This document shows, one piece after another, positions 24,343-34,567 of a stretch of DNA of 64,000 bases. The DNA comes from Catellatospora bangladeshensis. GTDB taxonomy: Bacteria; Actinomycetota; Actinomycetes; Mycobacteriales; Micromonosporaceae. The notes beneath the pieces were generated by a model. The model was given only the letters and a program-made list of their open reading frames with translations. It made no database searches and was not told the origin of the DNA. The stretch is taken from the NCBI RefSeq assembly GCF_016862575.1, contig NZ_BONF01000005.1, positions 124,001 to 188,000 on the forward strand, read 5' to 3'. Numbering within the stretch: the first letter of the stretch is position 1; each line of letters begins with the position of its first letter. A program made the position numbers and the translations under genes.

Positions 24343-24750
24343 TTAGACCCGGCGACGCTTGGGCGGACGGCATCCGTTGTGCGGCTGCGGCGTGACGTCG
24401 GAGATCTGCCCGACCTCGAGACCGGCGGCGGTCAGCGAACGGATGGCGGTCTCACGGCCAGAGCCCGGACCCTTGACGAACACGTCGACCTTGCGCATGC
24501 CGTGCTCCATCGCCCGGCGGGCGGCGGCCTCGGCGGCCAGCTGCGCGGCGAACGGGGTCGACTTGCGCGAGCCCTTGAAGCCGACCTGGCCGGCGGAGGC
24601 CCACGAGATCACAGCACCGGTCGGGTCCGTGATGGACACGATGGTGTTGTTGAACGTGCTCTTGATGTGCGCCTGCCCGTGGGAGACGTTCTTGCGTTCC
24701 TTACGCCGGACCTTCTTGACGGCGGCCCCGGCGCGTGCCTTGGGTGGCAT
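24343..24750 (-). CDS. rpsK: 30S ribosomal protein S11
   Basis: S11 forms part of the mRNA exit platform of the small subunit. The 135-residue protein contains the conserved [12 protein letters not shown] and ends [11 protein letters not shown]. It lies between rpsM and rpsD in the standard alpha-operon order. Confidence 0.97.
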   Translation of the reverse strand: MPPKARAGAAVKKVRRKERKNVSHGQAHIKSTFNNTIVSITDPTGAVISWASAGQVGFKGSRKSTPFAAQLAAEAAARRAMEHGMRKVDVFVKGPGSGRETAIRSLTAAGLEVGQISDVTPQPHNGCRPPKRRRV

Positions 24751-24790
24751 ATTCTTGTGCGCTCCTTCTCGATGCGGTTGCTACAGCGCT

Positions 24791-25171
24791 TTACTTCTTG
24801 CCGGGCTTCTTCTTGCCGGCCACGGTCCGCTTCGGGCCCTTGCGGGTACGAGCGTTCGTGCGGGTGCGCTGCCCACGGACGGGCAGGCCCTTGCGGTGCC
24901 GGATGCCCTCGTAGCAACCGATCTCCACCTTGCGGCGGATGTCAGCGGCGACCTCGCGGCGCAGGTCGCCTTCAACCTTGAAGTTCGCTTCGATGTAGTC
25001 ACGAAGCTGGACGACCTCTTCGTCGGTGAGATCCTTGGCCCGCTTGTTCGGGTCGAGACCCGTCGCGGTGCACAGCTCAACCGACCGGGTGCGGCCGATG
25101 CCGTAGATGTAGGTAAGCGCGATCTCCAGCCGCTTCTCGCGGGGAAGATCCACGCCGACGAGACGTGCCAT
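24791..25171 (-). CDS. rpsM: 30S ribosomal protein S13
   Basis: S13 sits in the head of the small subunit and contacts the P-site tRNA. The 126-residue protein begins [10 protein letters not shown] and has [14 protein letters not shown] near its basic C-terminus. The ATG at 25171 matches the family start. A 190-base gap separates it from rpmJ and holds two short hairpins (near 25222-25240 and 25331-25343) that could be regulatory. Confidence 0.97.
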   Translation of the reverse strand: MARLVGVDLPREKRLEIALTYIYGIGRTRSVELCTATGLDPNKRAKDLTDEEVVQLRDYIEANFKVEGDLRREVAADIRRKVEIGCYEGIRHRKGLPVRGQRTRTNARTRKGPKRTVAGKKKPGKK

Positions 25172-25362
25172 GTGCGGGCTGCTCCTCGTAGCTTGGCGGA
25201 GGTCTGCGCCCGATCCATCCCCCACCTGCCCGGGTGGGGCCCCGGCCTCCGACCGGGGGTTGATCCGCAGAGCTGTCCGACAGGTCGGAGCGTTCCCGCG
25301 GCTGGAACGAGCTATTGCTGGTGGTGCTGCAACTGCCTCAGGCAGCCGTCAGGAGGCTGAGA

Positions 25363-25476
25363 TCAGCCCTGACGCTGCTTGTGGCGCGGGTCGTCACAAA
25401 TGATCATGACGCGACCGTGCCGGCGGATGACGCGGCACTTGTTGCAGATCTTCTTGACACTCGGCTTGACCTTCAC
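25363..25476 (-). CDS. rpmJ: 50S ribosomal protein L36
   Basis: The 37-residue protein starts at a GTG (25476) and reads [14 protein letters not shown], with the zinc-ligand pattern Cys11, Cys14, Cys27 and a final His, ending R-Q-G. This is the zinc-binding form of L36. It lies between infA and rpsM, its usual place. Confidence 0.95.
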   Translation of the reverse strand: MKVKPSVKKICNKCRVIRRHGRVMIICDDPRHKQRQG

Positions 25477-25558
25477 GGCTCGCCTTTGCTGCTATTCCCA
25501 GTCCGCACAGCGTCGGGCCAGGGAAAGACGGACACGGACTCACCCGGTGAGTCAGTGG

Positions 25559-25780
25559 TTACTTGTAGCGGTAGACGATCCGCCCGCGGGTGAGGTCGTA
25601 CGGCGAGAGCTCGACGACGACCCGGTCCTCGGGCAGGATGCGAATGTAGTGCTGACGCATCTTGCCGCTGATGTGGGCCAAGACCTTGTGACCGTTCGCG
25701 AGCTCGACCCGGAACATTGCGTTCGGGAGTGGCTCGATTACCCGGCCCTCGATCTCGATGGCCCCGTCCTTCTTCGGCAT
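25559..25780 (-). CDS. infA: Translation initiation factor IF-1
   Basis: IF-1 binds the ribosomal A site during initiation. The 73-residue OB-fold protein begins [12 protein letters not shown] and contains [14 protein letters not shown]. It has its own promoter in the map-infA gap and leads the rpmJ-rpsM-rpsK-rpsD-rpoA-rplQ transcript. Confidence 0.97.
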   Translation of the reverse strand: MPKKDGAIEIEGRVIEPLPNAMFRVELANGHKVLAHISGKMRQHYIRILPEDRVVVELSPYDLTRGRIVYRYK

Positions 25781-25920
25781 GTCCTCCGCTACCTGACTTA
25801 GGGTGAATGGTCGGCCCACCAGTCCATCACGATCCGTGGCACGGATCGCGCCAGCCGCGGTTCCGCCGACCCCCGAAGCGCGGGGAGCATGGCGGAGTGG
25901 ACGCGGTGCGCCGATTGGTC

Positions 25921-25950
25921 AGTCTACGCCCACGTGGGCATCGACACCAA
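25921..25950 (-). promoter_or_regulatory. Promoter for infA and the alpha operon
   Basis: On the minus strand TTGGTG (25945-25950) and TAGACT (25921-25926) are 18 bases apart, fitting the actinobacterial housekeeping pattern. The predicted start leaves a leader of about 130 bases before infA. Confidence 0.55.
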
Positions 25951-25993
25951 ACCACCCCCCAGCACCCGCGGCCGGGAGTGTCGCAATCCACAC

Positions 25994-26815
25994 TCAGGCG
26001 GCGGCGCTGGTGAGAAGGTCGCCGAGCCGGGCCGCGCCGCCGTCGGGAGCGGTGAGCACCCACACACCGTCGGAGAACAGGCCGATCGAGTGCTCCACGT
26101 GTGCGGCGTACGAGCCGTCGGTGGTGACCACCGTCCAGCCGTCGGACAGCTCGGCGGTGCGCGCCGAGCCCATCGTGATCATCGGCTCGATGGCGAGCGC
26201 CATGCCGGGGATCAGCTGCGGGCCGCGGCCGGGGCGGCCGTGGTTGTGGATATGCGGGTCCTGGTGCATGGCGGTGCCGATGCCGTGCCCGCCGTAGCCC
26301 TTGACGATGCCGTACTTGCGCGGCGCCTTGCGGACCGCGGACTCCACCGCGTACGAGATGTCGGTGAGCCGCCCCGTGCCGGCGCGCACGCCCCGGGCCG
26401 CGGCCGCGATGCCGGCCCACATGGCGTCCTCCGCGACCTCGGCCATGCGCAGCAGCTCGGGCCGGGTCTCGCCGACGCCCACGGTGATCGCCGCGTCGCC
26501 GTGCCAGCCGTTCAGGATCGCGCCGCAGTCGATGGAGATCAGGTCGCCCTCGGCCAGCACGTGCTTCGGGTTGGGGATGGTGTGCACGATCTGCTCGTTG
26601 ACCGACGAGCAGATCGTCGCCGGGAAGCCGTGATAGCCCTTGAAGGACGGGATCGCGCCGTGTGACCGGATCACGTCCTCGGCGATCGCGTCGAGCTCGG
26701 CGGTGCTCACCCCGGGCTTGACCGCCTCGCGGGTCGCGGCCAGGGCCGCTGCCACCACCAGGCCGGCCGCGCGCATCAGCCGCAGCTGCTCCGGGGTCTT
26801 GATCTCGATGTCCAT
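25994..26815 (-). CDS. map: Methionine aminopeptidase, type I
   Basis: The enzyme removes the initiator methionine. The 273-residue pita-bread protein shows the metal ligands in S-I-D-C-G and N-G-W-H-G-D-A, and G-Y-G-G-H-G-I-G, E-P-M-I-T-M and the C-terminal V-E-H-S. There is no N-terminal SH3-binding extension. It follows adk after 151 bases. A 178-base gap after it contains the infA promoter. Confidence 0.96.
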   Translation of the reverse strand: MDIEIKTPEQLRLMRAAGLVVAAALAATREAVKPGVSTAELDAIAEDVIRSHGAIPSFKGYHGFPATICSSVNEQIVHTIPNPKHVLAEGDLISIDCGAILNGWHGDAAITVGVGETRPELLRMAEVAEDAMWAGIAAAARGVRAGTGRLTDISYAVESAVRKAPRKYGIVKGYGGHGIGTAMHQDPHIHNHGRPGRGPQLIPGMALAIEPMITMGSARTAELSDGWTVVTTDGSYAAHVEHSIGLFSDGVWVLTAPDGGAARLGDLLTSAAA

Positions 26816-26966
26816 GTGCTCGGCCGTCGCCTTCCCCGAACGCCGGTCCCCGCCGGGTGCTCACACCCGGCGGGGTCCCGTGCGATGCTCGGTCGTCCCG
26901 CTCAGCGCGACGAGGCGTAGCCGTAGTCCCGCAGGCGCCGGCCCCACCGCCGCGCGCCAGGCAATG

Positions 26967-27620
26967 TTACGCGCTGAACGAGCGCAGCTCGTTGATGGCC
27001 CGCTCGGTGACGTCCTCCACCGGGCCGGTGGCGTCGATGCCGACCAGCTTGCCCTGGGCGCCGTAGTGGTCGACCAGCGGCGCGGTGTCGCGGCCGTAGA
27101 CCTTGAGCCGCTCCGTGATGGTCTCGGCCTTGTCGTCGTCCCGCTGGTAGAGCTCGCCCCCGCAGCGGTCGCAGACGCCCTCGTTGCTGGTCGGGTCGAA
27201 CTCGACGTGCCAGATCTTCTTGCAGCCGTGGCAGGTGCGGCGGCCGGACAGGCGGCGGATGACCTCGTCGTTGTCGACGATCAGCTCCAGCACCAGGTCC
27301 AGGGTCGCGCCCGTGTCGGCCAGCATCTTGTCCAGCGCGACGGCCTGCGGCACGGTGCGCGGGAAGCCGTCGAGCAGGAAGCCGTCCACGGCGTCCTGCT
27401 CGGCCAGCCGGCCGCGCACCATGTTGATGGTCACCTCGTCCGGCACCAGGCCGCCGGCGTCCATGTATCGCTTGGCCTCCAGGCCGAGCGGCGTGCCCTG
27501 CGAGACGTTGGCGCGGAAGATGTCACCCGTCGAGATCTTCGGCACGGAGAGGTGCGCGGCGATGAACTCCGCCTGCGTACCCTTGCCCGCCCCCGGCGGA
27601 CCCACCAGCACCAGCCGCAT
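26967..27620 (-). CDS. adk: Adenylate kinase
   Basis: Adk interconverts ATP, AMP and ADP. The 217-residue protein has the P-loop [10 protein letters not shown] and the AMP-site motif D-G-F-P-R-T. Its long lid carries two Cys pairs (C-H-G-C and C-D-R-C), so the lid is of the zinc-binding kind seen mostly in Gram-positive bacteria; many actinobacteria have the short form instead. The ATG at 27620 follows secY after 70 bases. Confidence 0.96.
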   Translation of the reverse strand: MRLVLVGPPGAGKGTQAEFIAAHLSVPKISTGDIFRANVSQGTPLGLEAKRYMDAGGLVPDEVTINMVRGRLAEQDAVDGFLLDGFPRTVPQAVALDKMLADTGATLDLVLELIVDNDEVIRRLSGRRTCHGCKKIWHVEFDPTSNEGVCDRCGGELYQRDDDKAETITERLKVYGRDTAPLVDHYGAQGKLVGIDATGPVEDVTERAINELRSFSA

Positions 27621-27690
27621 CACGGCACCTCCCGAAGACCGGCGAACCGGCGGCGCAGGAACGCACCGCCGATCCGCTGCGTCTGGTTGC

Positions 27691-29019
27691 TCATCGGAGG
27701 AACCCTTCGTAGCTGCGCTGCATGAGCTGGCTCTCGATCTGCTTGACCGTCTCCAGGCCCACACCCACCATGATCAGCACGGCCGTGCCGCCGAAGGGGA
27801 AGTTCTGGTAGCTCTGCGAGTCCAGCCAGATGAAGAACATGTTCGGCAGGATCGCGATGATGCCCAGGTAGAGCGCGCCCGGCAGGGTGATCCGGCTGAG
27901 GATGAACTCCAGGTAGTCCGCCGTGGGCTTGCCCGGACGGATACCCGGCACGAAGCCGCCGTACTTCTTCATGTTGTCCGCGATCTCGGTCGGGTTGAAC
28001 GTGATCGAGACGTAGAAGTACGTGAAGAAGATGATCATCGCGAAGTAGAGCGCGATGTAGCTCCAGTGGGTGGGATCCGTCAGGTAGGTCTGGATCCAGA
28101 GGTAGACCTTGCTCGGGTCCGTGCTGTCCATGAACTGGAGCGCCAGCGTGGGCAGGTACAGCAGCGACGACGCGAAGATGACCGGGATGACACCCGCCTG
28201 GTTGACCTTCAGCGGGATGTACGTCGAGGTGCCGCCGTACATGCGCCGGCCCACCATGCGCTTGGCGTACTGCACCGGGATGCGGCGCTGCGCCTGCTCG
28301 ATGTACACCACCAGCGCGATCACGACCACGACCAGCGCCAGCACGCCGACGAAGCCCCACCAGCCCTTGGCCTCCTTGAGGGTCCAGCCCTCGGCAGGGA
28401 GGCGGGCGGCGATCGAGGTGAAGATCAGGACGGACATGCCGTTGCCGACGCCGCGGTCGGTGATGAGCTCACCCAGCCACATGACGACACCGGTGCCCGC
28501 GGTCATGGTGACCACCAGGGCGGTCAGCGTGACCCACTGGGGCAGGCTGGTGTCCGGCACGATCGGGAACTGGTCGCAGGCGCCGTTGAACAGCTGGCCC
28601 GAGCGGGCCAGCGCGACGAACGCCGAGGACTGCAGCACCGCCAGGCCCAGGGTCAGGTAGCGGGTGTACTGCGTGATCTTCGCCTGGCCCGACTGGCCCT
28701 CCTTGCGGAGCTGCTCCAGTCGCGGGATGACCACGGTCAGCAGCTGCAGGATGATCGACGCCGTGATGTACGGCATGATGCCGAGCGCGAAGACCGACAG
28801 CGACAGCAGCGCGCCACCAGAGAAGAGGTTGAGAAGCGTGAAGACCCCGCTCTCGGCGCCGCTCTCCATCGCGGTGATGCACTTCTGCACGTTCCCGTAG
28901 GAGACACCGGGGCTGGGCAGCGTGGCACCAAGGCGGTAGATGGCGATGATCCCGAGCGTGAACAGAATCTTCTTGCGCAGGTCAGGCGTCTTGAACGCAC
29001 TGACAAAAGCGGAGAGCAA
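27691..29019 (-). CDS. secY: Protein translocase subunit SecY
   Basis: SecY forms the protein-conducting channel with SecE (57147-57539) and SecG. The 442-residue protein has ten predicted membrane helices, with L-F-S-G-G-A-L after helix 1, [15 protein letters not shown] in helix 2 and a [11 protein letters not shown] segment in a cytoplasmic loop. A promoter lies in the gap between rplO and secY. Confidence 0.97.
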   Translation of the reverse strand: MLSAFVSAFKTPDLRKKILFTLGIIAIYRLGATLPSPGVSYGNVQKCITAMESGAESGVFTLLNLFSGGALLSLSVFALGIMPYITASIILQLLTVVIPRLEQLRKEGQSGQAKITQYTRYLTLGLAVLQSSAFVALARSGQLFNGACDQFPIVPDTSLPQWVTLTALVVTMTAGTGVVMWLGELITDRGVGNGMSVLIFTSIAARLPAEGWTLKEAKGWWGFVGVLALVVVVIALVVYIEQAQRRIPVQYAKRMVGRRMYGGTSTYIPLKVNQAGVIPVIFASSLLYLPTLALQFMDSTDPSKVYLWIQTYLTDPTHWSYIALYFAMIIFFTYFYVSITFNPTEIADNMKKYGGFVPGIRPGKPTADYLEFILSRITLPGALYLGIIAILPNMFFIWLDSQSYQNFPFGGTAVLIMVGVGLETVKQIESQLMQRSYEGFLR

Positions 29020-29155
29020 CTTCTTCCTCCTGCGCGCGGCACCGGGGGCCGGTGGCTGTGGTAAGGGGCGTGACGGTGAGGTACTCGGTGTGGCCGGGAC
29101 CGCTTACGGTCGGCCGTCACCGCGCCACGCGCAGTTTACGCGTAGCTGGGATCGG

Positions 29156-29185
29156 ACTCTAACAGTCCCGACGCTCAATGGTCAG
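29156..29185 (-). promoter_or_regulatory. Promoter for secY-adk-map
   Basis: CTGACC (29180-29185) and TAGAGT (29156-29161) are 18 bases apart on the minus strand. With the terminator after rplO this marks a new transcript with a leader of about 130 bases. Confidence 0.5.
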
Positions 29186-29280
29186 GTCTGTGCGGCACAT
29201 ATCTGTGCCAGCCTAGGCCCTGACAGCCGCCGTGCCCAGTAGGAACGACCTGCGTCCGGGCTCAGGAGCCCTTAGCCGAG

Positions 29281-29315
29281 AGTGGCGCCCGACCAATGGT
29301 AGGTCGGGCGCCACT
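29281..29315 (-). terminator. Terminator after rplO
   Basis: A perfect hairpin with arms AGTGGCGCCCGACC and complement and a seven-base loop lies 16 bases past the rplO stop. It ends the spc operon before secY. Confidence 0.75.
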
Positions 29316-29330
29316 GCTACGGCATTCGCC

Positions 29331-29774
29331 TTACAGCTCCGTGACGGAGCCGCCGGCGGCAGCGATCTTCTCCTTGGCGGAGGCGCTGAACGCGTGCGCC
29401 TTCACCGAGAGCTTCACGCCGCCGAGCTCGCCGGTGCCGAGCACCTTGACCGGGTGGCCCTTGCGGACCGCACCGGCCTCGGCCAGCTCCAGCGGGCCGA
29501 TCTCGCCGCCGTTGGGGAACAGCTCGGCCAGCCGGTCCAGGTTCACGACCTGGAACACGACCTTGAACTTGTTCCGGAAGCCCTTCATCTTCGGAAGCCG
29601 CATGTGGATAGGCATCTGCCCACCCTCGAACGACGGCTTCACCTGGTAGCGGGCCTTCGTACCCTTGGTACCGCGACCGGCGGTCTTGCCCTTGGAGCCC
29701 TCACCGCGACCCAGACGGGTCTTGGCGGTCTTGGCACCGGGCGCCGGGCGGAGGTGGTGGATCTTGATCGTCAT
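29331..29774 (-). CDS. rplO: 50S ribosomal protein L15
   Basis: The 147-residue protein of the large subunit begins [13 protein letters not shown] and has the Gly/Lys/Arg-rich segment [14 protein letters not shown] typical of L15. Its ATG shares one base with the rpmD stop (TAATG). It is the last gene before the terminator. Confidence 0.97.
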   Translation of the reverse strand: MTIKIHHLRPAPGAKTAKTRLGRGEGSKGKTAGRGTKGTKARYQVKPSFEGGQMPIHMRLPKMKGFRNKFKVVFQVVNLDRLAELFPNGGEIGPLELAEAGAVRKGHPVKVLGTGELGGVKLSVKAHAFSASAKEKIAAAGGSVTEL

Positions 29775-29956
29775 TACTCAACCTCCTCGACCTTCACGAG
29801 GTGGCTGACCGCGAAGATCATGCCCCGAATCTCGGGACGGTCCTCCTTGACCACCACGTCGTTGATCCGCTTGAGCCCGAGCGAACGCAGCGACTCGCGC
29901 TGGTTACGCTTGCGCCCGATCTCAGAACGCAGCTGGGTCACCTTCAAACGTGCCAT
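29774..29956 (-). CDS. rpmD: 50S ribosomal protein L30
   Basis: The 60-residue protein has the L30 core V-T-Q-L-R-S-E-I-G and [11 protein letters not shown]. It overlaps the rpsE stop and the rplO start by one base each (TAATG), so the three genes are probably translated in series. The length is normal. Confidence 0.96.
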   Translation of the reverse strand: MARLKVTQLRSEIGRKRNQRESLRSLGLKRINDVVVKEDRPEIRGMIFAVSHLVKVEEVE

Positions 29957-30585
29957 TACGCACCCGCTCCCGCACGCGCGGCCAGCAGCGCGGCCGGCGC
30001 GACGTCCTCGACCGGCAGCCCACGGCGGGCCGCGATGGCCTCCGGGGACTCCAGCATCTTCAGCGCGGCCACGGTGGCGTGCACGATGTTGATCGGGTTC
30101 GAGGAGCCGAGGCTCTTCGACAGCACGTCGTGGATGCCCGCGCACTCCAGCACGGCACGCACCGGGCCGCCGGCGATGACACCGGTACCGGCGGACGCCG
30201 GCTTCAGCAGCACGACACCGGCCGCCGCCTCACCCTGCACGGGGTGCGGGATGGTGCTGTTGATGCGGGGAACCCGGAAGAAGTGCTTCTTGGCCTCCTC
30301 GACGCCCTTGGCGATCGCCGCGGGCACCTCCTTGGCCTTGCCGTAGCCGACGCCGACGTTGCCCTCGCCGTCACCGACGATGACCAGCGCGGTGAAGCTG
30401 AAGCGCCGGCCGCCCTTGACGACCTTGGCCACGCGGTTGATCGTGACGACCCGCTCGAGGTGCGGGGTCTTCTCGACCGGCGCGTTGCCGCGGCCCTCGC
30501 CGCGACCGCGACGCTCGCCGCGACCGCGGCCCTCGCCGCCCTCAGTGTTACCGGAACCCGTGCCCCGGCGCTGTGGTCCTGGCAT
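29956..30585 (-). CDS. rpsE: 30S ribosomal protein S5
   Basis: S5 contributes to decoding accuracy. The double-stranded RNA-binding domain begins [20 protein letters not shown], followed by the S5 C-terminal domain; total length is 209 residues. The first 38 residues are an Arg/Gly/Glu-rich tail (repeated G-R-G-E) not present in shorter bacterial S5. The ATG at 30585 was chosen by fit to the family and spacing of 17 bases after rplR. Confidence 0.96.
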   Translation of the reverse strand: MPGPQRRGTGSGNTEGGEGRGRGERRGRGEGRGNAPVEKTPHLERVVTINRVAKVVKGGRRFSFTALVIVGDGEGNVGVGYGKAKEVPAAIAKGVEEAKKHFFRVPRINSTIPHPVQGEAAAGVVLLKPASAGTGVIAGGPVRAVLECAGIHDVLSKSLGSSNPINIVHATVAALKMLESPEAIAARRGLPVEDVAPAALLAARAGAGA

Positions 30586-30602
30586 TATCCCAGCCACCTT
30601 TC

Positions 30603-30992
30603 CTAGAACTCGAGTCCAGCACCGCGAGCGGCCTCCGCCAGAGCCGCGATGCGGCCCGCGTAGCGGTTGCCACCGCGGTCGAAGACGACCTTGGTGATGC
30701 CGGCGGCCTTCGCCCGCTCGGCGAGCAGGGTGCCCACCTTGCCGGCGACGGCGCTCTTGTCGCCCTCGGCGCCCTTGATCGAGGCGTCCATGCTCGAGGC
30801 GGACACCACGGTGTGACCCTTGGTGTCGTCCACGATCTGGACCCAGATGTGGCGCAGGGTGCGGTTGACGACCAGGCGGGGGCGCTCGGCGGTGCCGCTG
30901 AGGTTGCGGCGGATGCGGAAGTGCCGACGCGCCTTGCCGACGGCCCGCTTGGCGGCGACGCCGTTGCGGCGCTTGAGCAGCGTGGCGGTCAC
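30603..30992 (-). CDS. rplR: 50S ribosomal protein L18
   Basis: L18 binds 5S rRNA. The 129-residue protein has [13 protein letters not shown] and [12 protein letters not shown]. The GTG start overlaps the rplF stop by four bases (GTGA), which supports coupling. Confidence 0.97.
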   Translation of the reverse strand: MTATLLKRRNGVAAKRAVGKARRHFRIRRNLSGTAERPRLVVNRTLRHIWVQIVDDTKGHTVVSASSMDASIKGAEGDKSAVAGKVGTLLAERAKAAGITKVVFDRGGNRYAGRIAALAEAARGAGLEF

Positions 30993-31540
30993 TTCTTACC
31001 TGCCTTTCCAGCCTTACCGGCCTTACGGCGGATGACCTCGCCCTGGTACTTGACGCCCTTGCCCTTGTAGGGCTCCGGCGGGCGGATCTTCCGGATGTTG
31101 GCGGCAACCTCACCGACGAGCTGCTTGTCGATGCCGGAGATGTGGAACAGCGTCGGCTTCTCCACCGCGAAGGTGATGCCGGCCGGCGGGTTCACCACGA
31201 CGGGGTGCGAGAACCCGAGCGCGAACTCGAGGTCGGAACCCTTGGCGGTGACACGGTAACCGGTGCCGTTGATCTCCAGGCTCTTCTTGTACCCGTCGGT
31301 GACGCCGACGATCATGTTGGCGACCAGGGTACGAGAGAGACCGTGCAGCTCCTTGGCGCGGCGCTCGTCGTTGGGGCGGGTGACCAGCAGCTCGCCGTTC
31401 TCCCCGCGCTCCGCGACGATCGGCTCGCTCAGCGTGTGCTCGAGCGTGCCCTTGGGGCCCTTGACCTTGACGGTCTGGCCATCGATGGTGATCTCGACGC
31501 CGGAAGGCACCGGGATCGGCTTACGTCCGATTCGCGACAT
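30989..31540 (-). CDS. rplF: 50S ribosomal protein L6
   Basis: L6 lies near the factor-binding centre. The 183-residue protein starts [14 protein letters not shown] and contains the second-repeat segment [11 protein letters not shown] near the C-terminus. It follows rpsH after 12 bases. Confidence 0.97.
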   Translation of the reverse strand: MSRIGRKPIPVPSGVEITIDGQTVKVKGPKGTLEHTLSEPIVAERGENGELLVTRPNDERRAKELHGLSRTLVANMIVGVTDGYKKSLEINGTGYRVTAKGSDLEFALGFSHPVVVNPPAGITFAVEKPTLFHISGIDKQLVGEVAANIRKIRPPEPYKGKGVKYQGEVIRRKAGKAGKAGKK

Positions 31541-31552
31541 TGCAGACCTTCC

Positions 31553-31960
31553 TCACCAGACGTAGGCGAGGACTTCCCCGCCCACCCCGCGCTTACGGGC
31601 CTGCCGGTCGGTGAGCAGCCCCTGAGACGTCGAAATGATCGCCACACCCAGACCGCCCAGAACACGGGGCAGCTCGGGCGACTTGGCGTATACCCGCAGG
31701 CCGGGCTTGGAGACGCGCCGGATGCCGGCCAGGCTCCGCTCCCGGTTCGGGCCGAACTTCAGCTCGACGATCAGGCTCTTGCCGACGGCACCCTCGGTGG
31801 GCTCCTCGACGGACCAGGCGGCGATGTAGCCCTCGGCCTTGAGGACCTCGGCGACGTTGGCCTTGATCTTCGAGTAGGGCATCGTCACCCGGTCGTGGTA
31901 CGCCTGGTTGGCGTTGCGCAGACGCGTGAGCATGTCTGCAATCGGGTCGGTCATCGTCAT
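31553..31960 (-). CDS. rpsH: 30S ribosomal protein S8
   Basis: S8 binds the central domain of 16S rRNA and in enterobacteria represses the spc operon. The 135-residue protein begins [17 protein letters not shown] and ends with the conserved G-G-E-V-L-A-Y-V-W. The upstream gap has a small hairpin near 31990-32010. Confidence 0.97.
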   Translation of the reverse strand: MTMTDPIADMLTRLRNANQAYHDRVTMPYSKIKANVAEVLKAEGYIAAWSVEEPTEGAVGKSLIVELKFGPNRERSLAGIRRVSKPGLRVYAKSPELPRVLGGLGVAIISTSQGLLTDRQARKRGVGGEVLAYVW

Positions 31961-32030
31961 TGTTTATCAGCCTTTCTCGCCGCGGTTCCCGGTGTCACAC
32001 CGGGCCTACGGCGAAGGGGAAGCCTTGGAT

Positions 32031-32216
32031 TTACCAGGAAGCCTTGGACACGCCGGGCAGCTCACCGCGGTGAGCCATCTCCCGGACGCAGACCCGGCAG
32101 AGACCGAACTTGCGGTAGACCGCCTTCGGCCGGCCGCACTTCTGGCACCGGGTGTACGCGCGCACCGCGAACTTCGGCTTGGCCGCAGCCTTGATGATCA
32201 GCGCCTTCTTGGCCAT
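32031..32216 (-). CDS. rpsN: 30S ribosomal protein S14, zinc-binding type Z
   Basis: The 61-residue short S14 has two Cys pairs (C-Q-K-C and C-R-V-C) that bind zinc and ends P-G-V-S-K-A-S-W. This is the type Z form used when zinc is available; some actinobacteria also have a zinc-free paralogue elsewhere. The stop of rplE lies five bases upstream of its ATG. Confidence 0.96.
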   Translation of the reverse strand: MAKKALIIKAAAKPKFAVRAYTRCQKCGRPKAVYRKFGLCRVCVREMAHRGELPGVSKASW

Positions 32217-32220
32217 GTGC

Positions 32221-32790
32221 TCAGTTCTCCTTGAACGGGAAGCCCAGGAGCTTGAGCAGCGCCCGGCCCTCATCGTCGGTGGTGGCGGTGGTCACGAGCG
32301 TGATGTCCATGCCCCGCACCGCGTCGATCCGGTCCTGGTCGATCTCGTGGAAAACCGACTGCTCGGTCAGACCGAAGGTGTAGTTGCCGTGCCCGTCGAG
32401 CTTGCGCCCGTCGAGACCGCGGAAGTCGCGGATACGCGGCAGCGCGATCGACAGGAGCCGGTCCAGGAACTCCCACATGCGGTCGCCGCGAAGGGTGACC
32501 TTCGCGCCGATCGGCATACCCTCACGCAGCTTGAACTGCGCGATGGACTTGGTCGCCTTGCGGATCTGCGGCTTCTGGCCGGTGATCGCGGTGAGGTCCT
32601 TGACCGCACCGTCGATCTTCTTCGAGTCACGGGCCGCCTCGCCGACGCCCATGTTGACCACGATCTTCACCAGGCCCGGCACCTGCATCGGGTTGGCGTA
32701 GCCGAACTGCTCGCGCAGCTGGCCGGCCACCTCGTTGCGGTAGCGCTCCTTCAGACGCGGCAGCGTCTTGGTCTCGGTCGCCGTCGTCAT
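32221..32790 (-). CDS. rplE: 50S ribosomal protein L5
   Basis: L5 binds 5S rRNA and contacts the P-site tRNA. The 189-residue protein has [10 protein letters not shown] and [14 protein letters not shown]-like core segments ([12 protein letters not shown]). ATG at 32790 shares a base with the rplX stop (TGATG); a GTG one codon earlier is also possible. Confidence 0.96.
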   Translation of the reverse strand: MTTATETKTLPRLKERYRNEVAGQLREQFGYANPMQVPGLVKIVVNMGVGEAARDSKKIDGAVKDLTAITGQKPQIRKATKSIAQFKLREGMPIGAKVTLRGDRMWEFLDRLLSIALPRIRDFRGLDGRKLDGHGNYTFGLTEQSVFHEIDQDRIDAVRGMDITLVTTATTDDEGRALLKLLGFPFKEN

Positions 32791-33101
32791 CACAGCTCCT
32801 TGCCGGTGCGACGGGAGATGCGAACCTTCACACCGTTCTCGTCGACCTTGTAGCCCACGCGCACGGGCTGGCCGTCCTCGACCACCATCACGTTGGAGAC
32901 GTGGATCGGCGCCTCCTGGGTGACGATGCCGCCGGTCTTGGCGCCCCGCTGGGTGGTGCGGATCTTCTCGTGCTTGGTGATCCGGTTAACGCCCTCGACC
33001 AGGACCTTCTCGGTGCGGGGGTAGGCCGCGATGACCGTACCCTCCTTGCCCTTGTCCTTGCCGGCGATGACCTTGACCTTGTCGCCCTTCTTGACCTTCA
33101 T
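32790..33101 (-). CDS. rplX: 50S ribosomal protein L24
   Basis: L24 is an assembly initiator of the large subunit. The 103-residue protein starts M-K-V-K-K-G-D-K-V and has the KOW motif ([11 protein letters not shown]). I prefer the ATG at 33101 because it matches the family; a GTG at 33107, overlapping the rplN stop, would add two residues. Confidence 0.95.
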   Translation of the reverse strand: MKVKKGDKVKVIAGKDKGKEGTVIAAYPRTEKVLVEGVNRITKHEKIRTTQRGAKTGGIVTQEAPIHVSNVMVVEDGQPVRVGYKVDENGVKVRISRRTGKEL

Positions 33102-33103
33102 GG

Positions 33104-33472
33104 TCACAGCACCTCCGGGGCAAGGCTGATGATCTTCATGAAGCGCTTGTCCCGCAGCTCACGGCCGACCGGGCCGAAGATGCGGGTACCGCGCGGGTCG
33201 CCACCGTCCTTGATGATGACGGCGGCGTTCTCGTCGAAGCGGATGTACGAGCCGTCGGGACGGCGCCGCTCCTTGACGGTGCGAACGACGACGGCCTTGA
33301 CGACGTCGCCCTTCTTCACACCGGCACCGGGGATGGCGTCCTTGACGGTGGCCACGATGACGTCGCCGATGCTCGCGTAGCGCCGACCCGAACCACCGAG
33401 AACGCGGATGCACAGGATTTCCCGGGCACCCGTGTTGTCGGCGACTCGCAGTCGCGACTCCTGCTGGATCAC
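33104..33472 (-). CDS. rplN: 50S ribosomal protein L14
   Basis: The 122-residue protein starts at GTG and reads [17 protein letters not shown], the strongly conserved L14 opening. The preceding gap of 152 bases with three hairpins marks the boundary between the S10-type and spc-type gene groups. Confidence 0.97.
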   Translation of the reverse strand: MIQQESRLRVADNTGAREILCIRVLGGSGRRYASIGDVIVATVKDAIPGAGVKKGDVVKAVVVRTVKERRRPDGSYIRFDENAAVIIKDGGDPRGTRIFGPVGRELRDKRFMKIISLAPEVL

Positions 33473-33498
33473 GTCAACTCCTGTATGTCTGCCGGTTC

Positions 33499-33604
33499 TC
33501 CGCCCGCCCGGGGGACGGGCGGAGCCTGGCGGAACTCGAACCGCCCGGGACGCCCTGGTGGGCGTCCCGACCGGCTATCTGATCTTCGGCCGCTAGGCGG
33601 CCGG
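33499..33604 (-). other. Three consecutive hairpins between rpsQ and rplN
   Basis: Hairpins lie at 33499-33524 (CTCCGCCCG / CGGGCGGAG), 33547-33568 (GGGACGCCC / GGGCGTCCC) and 33588-33604 (CGGCCGC / GGCGGCCG). They fill the only sizeable gap inside the long ribosomal block. No promoter-like pair was found. They could stabilise or partly terminate the upstream message. Confidence 0.6.
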
Positions 33605-33624
33605 CGAACCTGCCGGAGGCAGGG

Positions 33625-33903
33625 TCACTTGGCCTTCTCGAGGATCTCCACGACCCGCCACCGCTTGGTGGCGGACAGCGGACGGGTCTCCATGAGCAGC
33701 ACCCGGTCGCCGATGCCGCACGCGTTCTGCTCGTCGTGCGCCTTCAGCTTGCTGGTACGGCGCAGGACCTTGCCGTACAGCGCGTGCTTGACCCGGTCCT
33801 CGACCGCCACGACGACGGTCTTGTCCATCTTGTCGCTGACGACCAGACCCTCACGTACCTTACGCCGGTTCCGCTCGACTGCGTTCTCGTTGGTCTCGCT
33901 CAT
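33625..33903 (-). CDS. rpsQ: 30S ribosomal protein S17
   Basis: S17 is a primary 16S rRNA binder. The 92-residue OB-fold protein has [16 protein letters not shown] and [12 protein letters not shown]. It begins five bases after rpmC. Confidence 0.97.
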   Translation of the reverse strand: MSETNENAVERNRRKVREGLVVSDKMDKTVVVAVEDRVKHALYGKVLRRTSKLKAHDEQNACGIGDRVLLMETRPLSATKRWRVVEILEKAK

Positions 33904-33908
33904 GTTCC

Positions 33909-34139
33909 CTACGCCACCTCAGTCGGCGCGGCCGAGAGCCCGAGCTCACGTTCGCGCATGATCGTGTAGATCCGGGCGATCTCGCGGCGCACCACGTCCA
34001 GCCGACGGTTGTTGTCCAGCTGGCCGGTCGCACCCTGCACGCGGAGGTTGAACAGCTCCGCCTTGGCCTCCCGCAGCTTCGCGATCAGTTCCTCGGTGGA
34101 ACTCTCGCGCAGCTCGGCCGCCTTGGTACCGGCTGCCAT
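33909..34139 (-). CDS. rpmC: 50S ribosomal protein L29
   Basis: The 76-residue helical protein at the exit tunnel has [17 protein letters not shown] and [15 protein letters not shown]. The ATG at 34139 overlaps the rplP stop by one base; a GTG one codon earlier is possible. Confidence 0.96.
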   Translation of the reverse strand: MAAGTKAAELRESSTEELIAKLREAKAELFNLRVQGATGQLDNNRRLDVVRREIARIYTIMRERELGLSAAPTEVA

Positions 34140-34564
34140 CACGCCTCACCCACTTCGCGCTTCACGATTCGGCACTTCATCGGGAGCTTGTGGATCGCGC
34201 GGCGCATGGCCTCACGAGCAGTCTCCTCGTTCGGGAACGCCATCTCGAAGAGAATGCGACCCGGCTTGACGTTCGCCACCCACCACTCCGGCGAGCCCTT
34301 ACCGGAACCCATGCGGGTCTCAGCGGGCTTCTTGGTCAGGGCCTGGTCCGGGAAGACCGTGATCCAGACCTTGCCACCACGGCGGATGTGACGGGTCATG
34401 GCGATACGCGCCGACTCGATCTGCCGGTTGGTCACGTACGCCGGCTCCAGCGCCTGAATGCCGAACTCGCCGAACACCACCCGGTTGCCGCCCTTGCTCC
34501 GACCGGAACGGTCGGGGTGATGCGGCTTGCGGAAGCCATTCGGAGGCTTACGCGGCATCAGCAT
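34139..34564 (-). CDS. rplP: 50S ribosomal protein L16
   Basis: L16 organises the A-site tRNA region. The 141-residue protein has [11 protein letters not shown] and [10 protein letters not shown], both conserved. The N-terminus starts M-L-M-P-R-K; a second ATG lies two codons on. It follows rpsC after three bases. Confidence 0.96.
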   Translation of the reverse strand: MLMPRKPPNGFRKPHHPDRSGRSKGGNRVVFGEFGIQALEPAYVTNRQIESARIAMTRHIRRGGKVWITVFPDQALTKKPAETRMGSGKGSPEWWVANVKPGRILFEMAFPNEETAREAMRRAIHKLPMKCRIVKREVGEA

Positions 34565-34567
34565 TGT

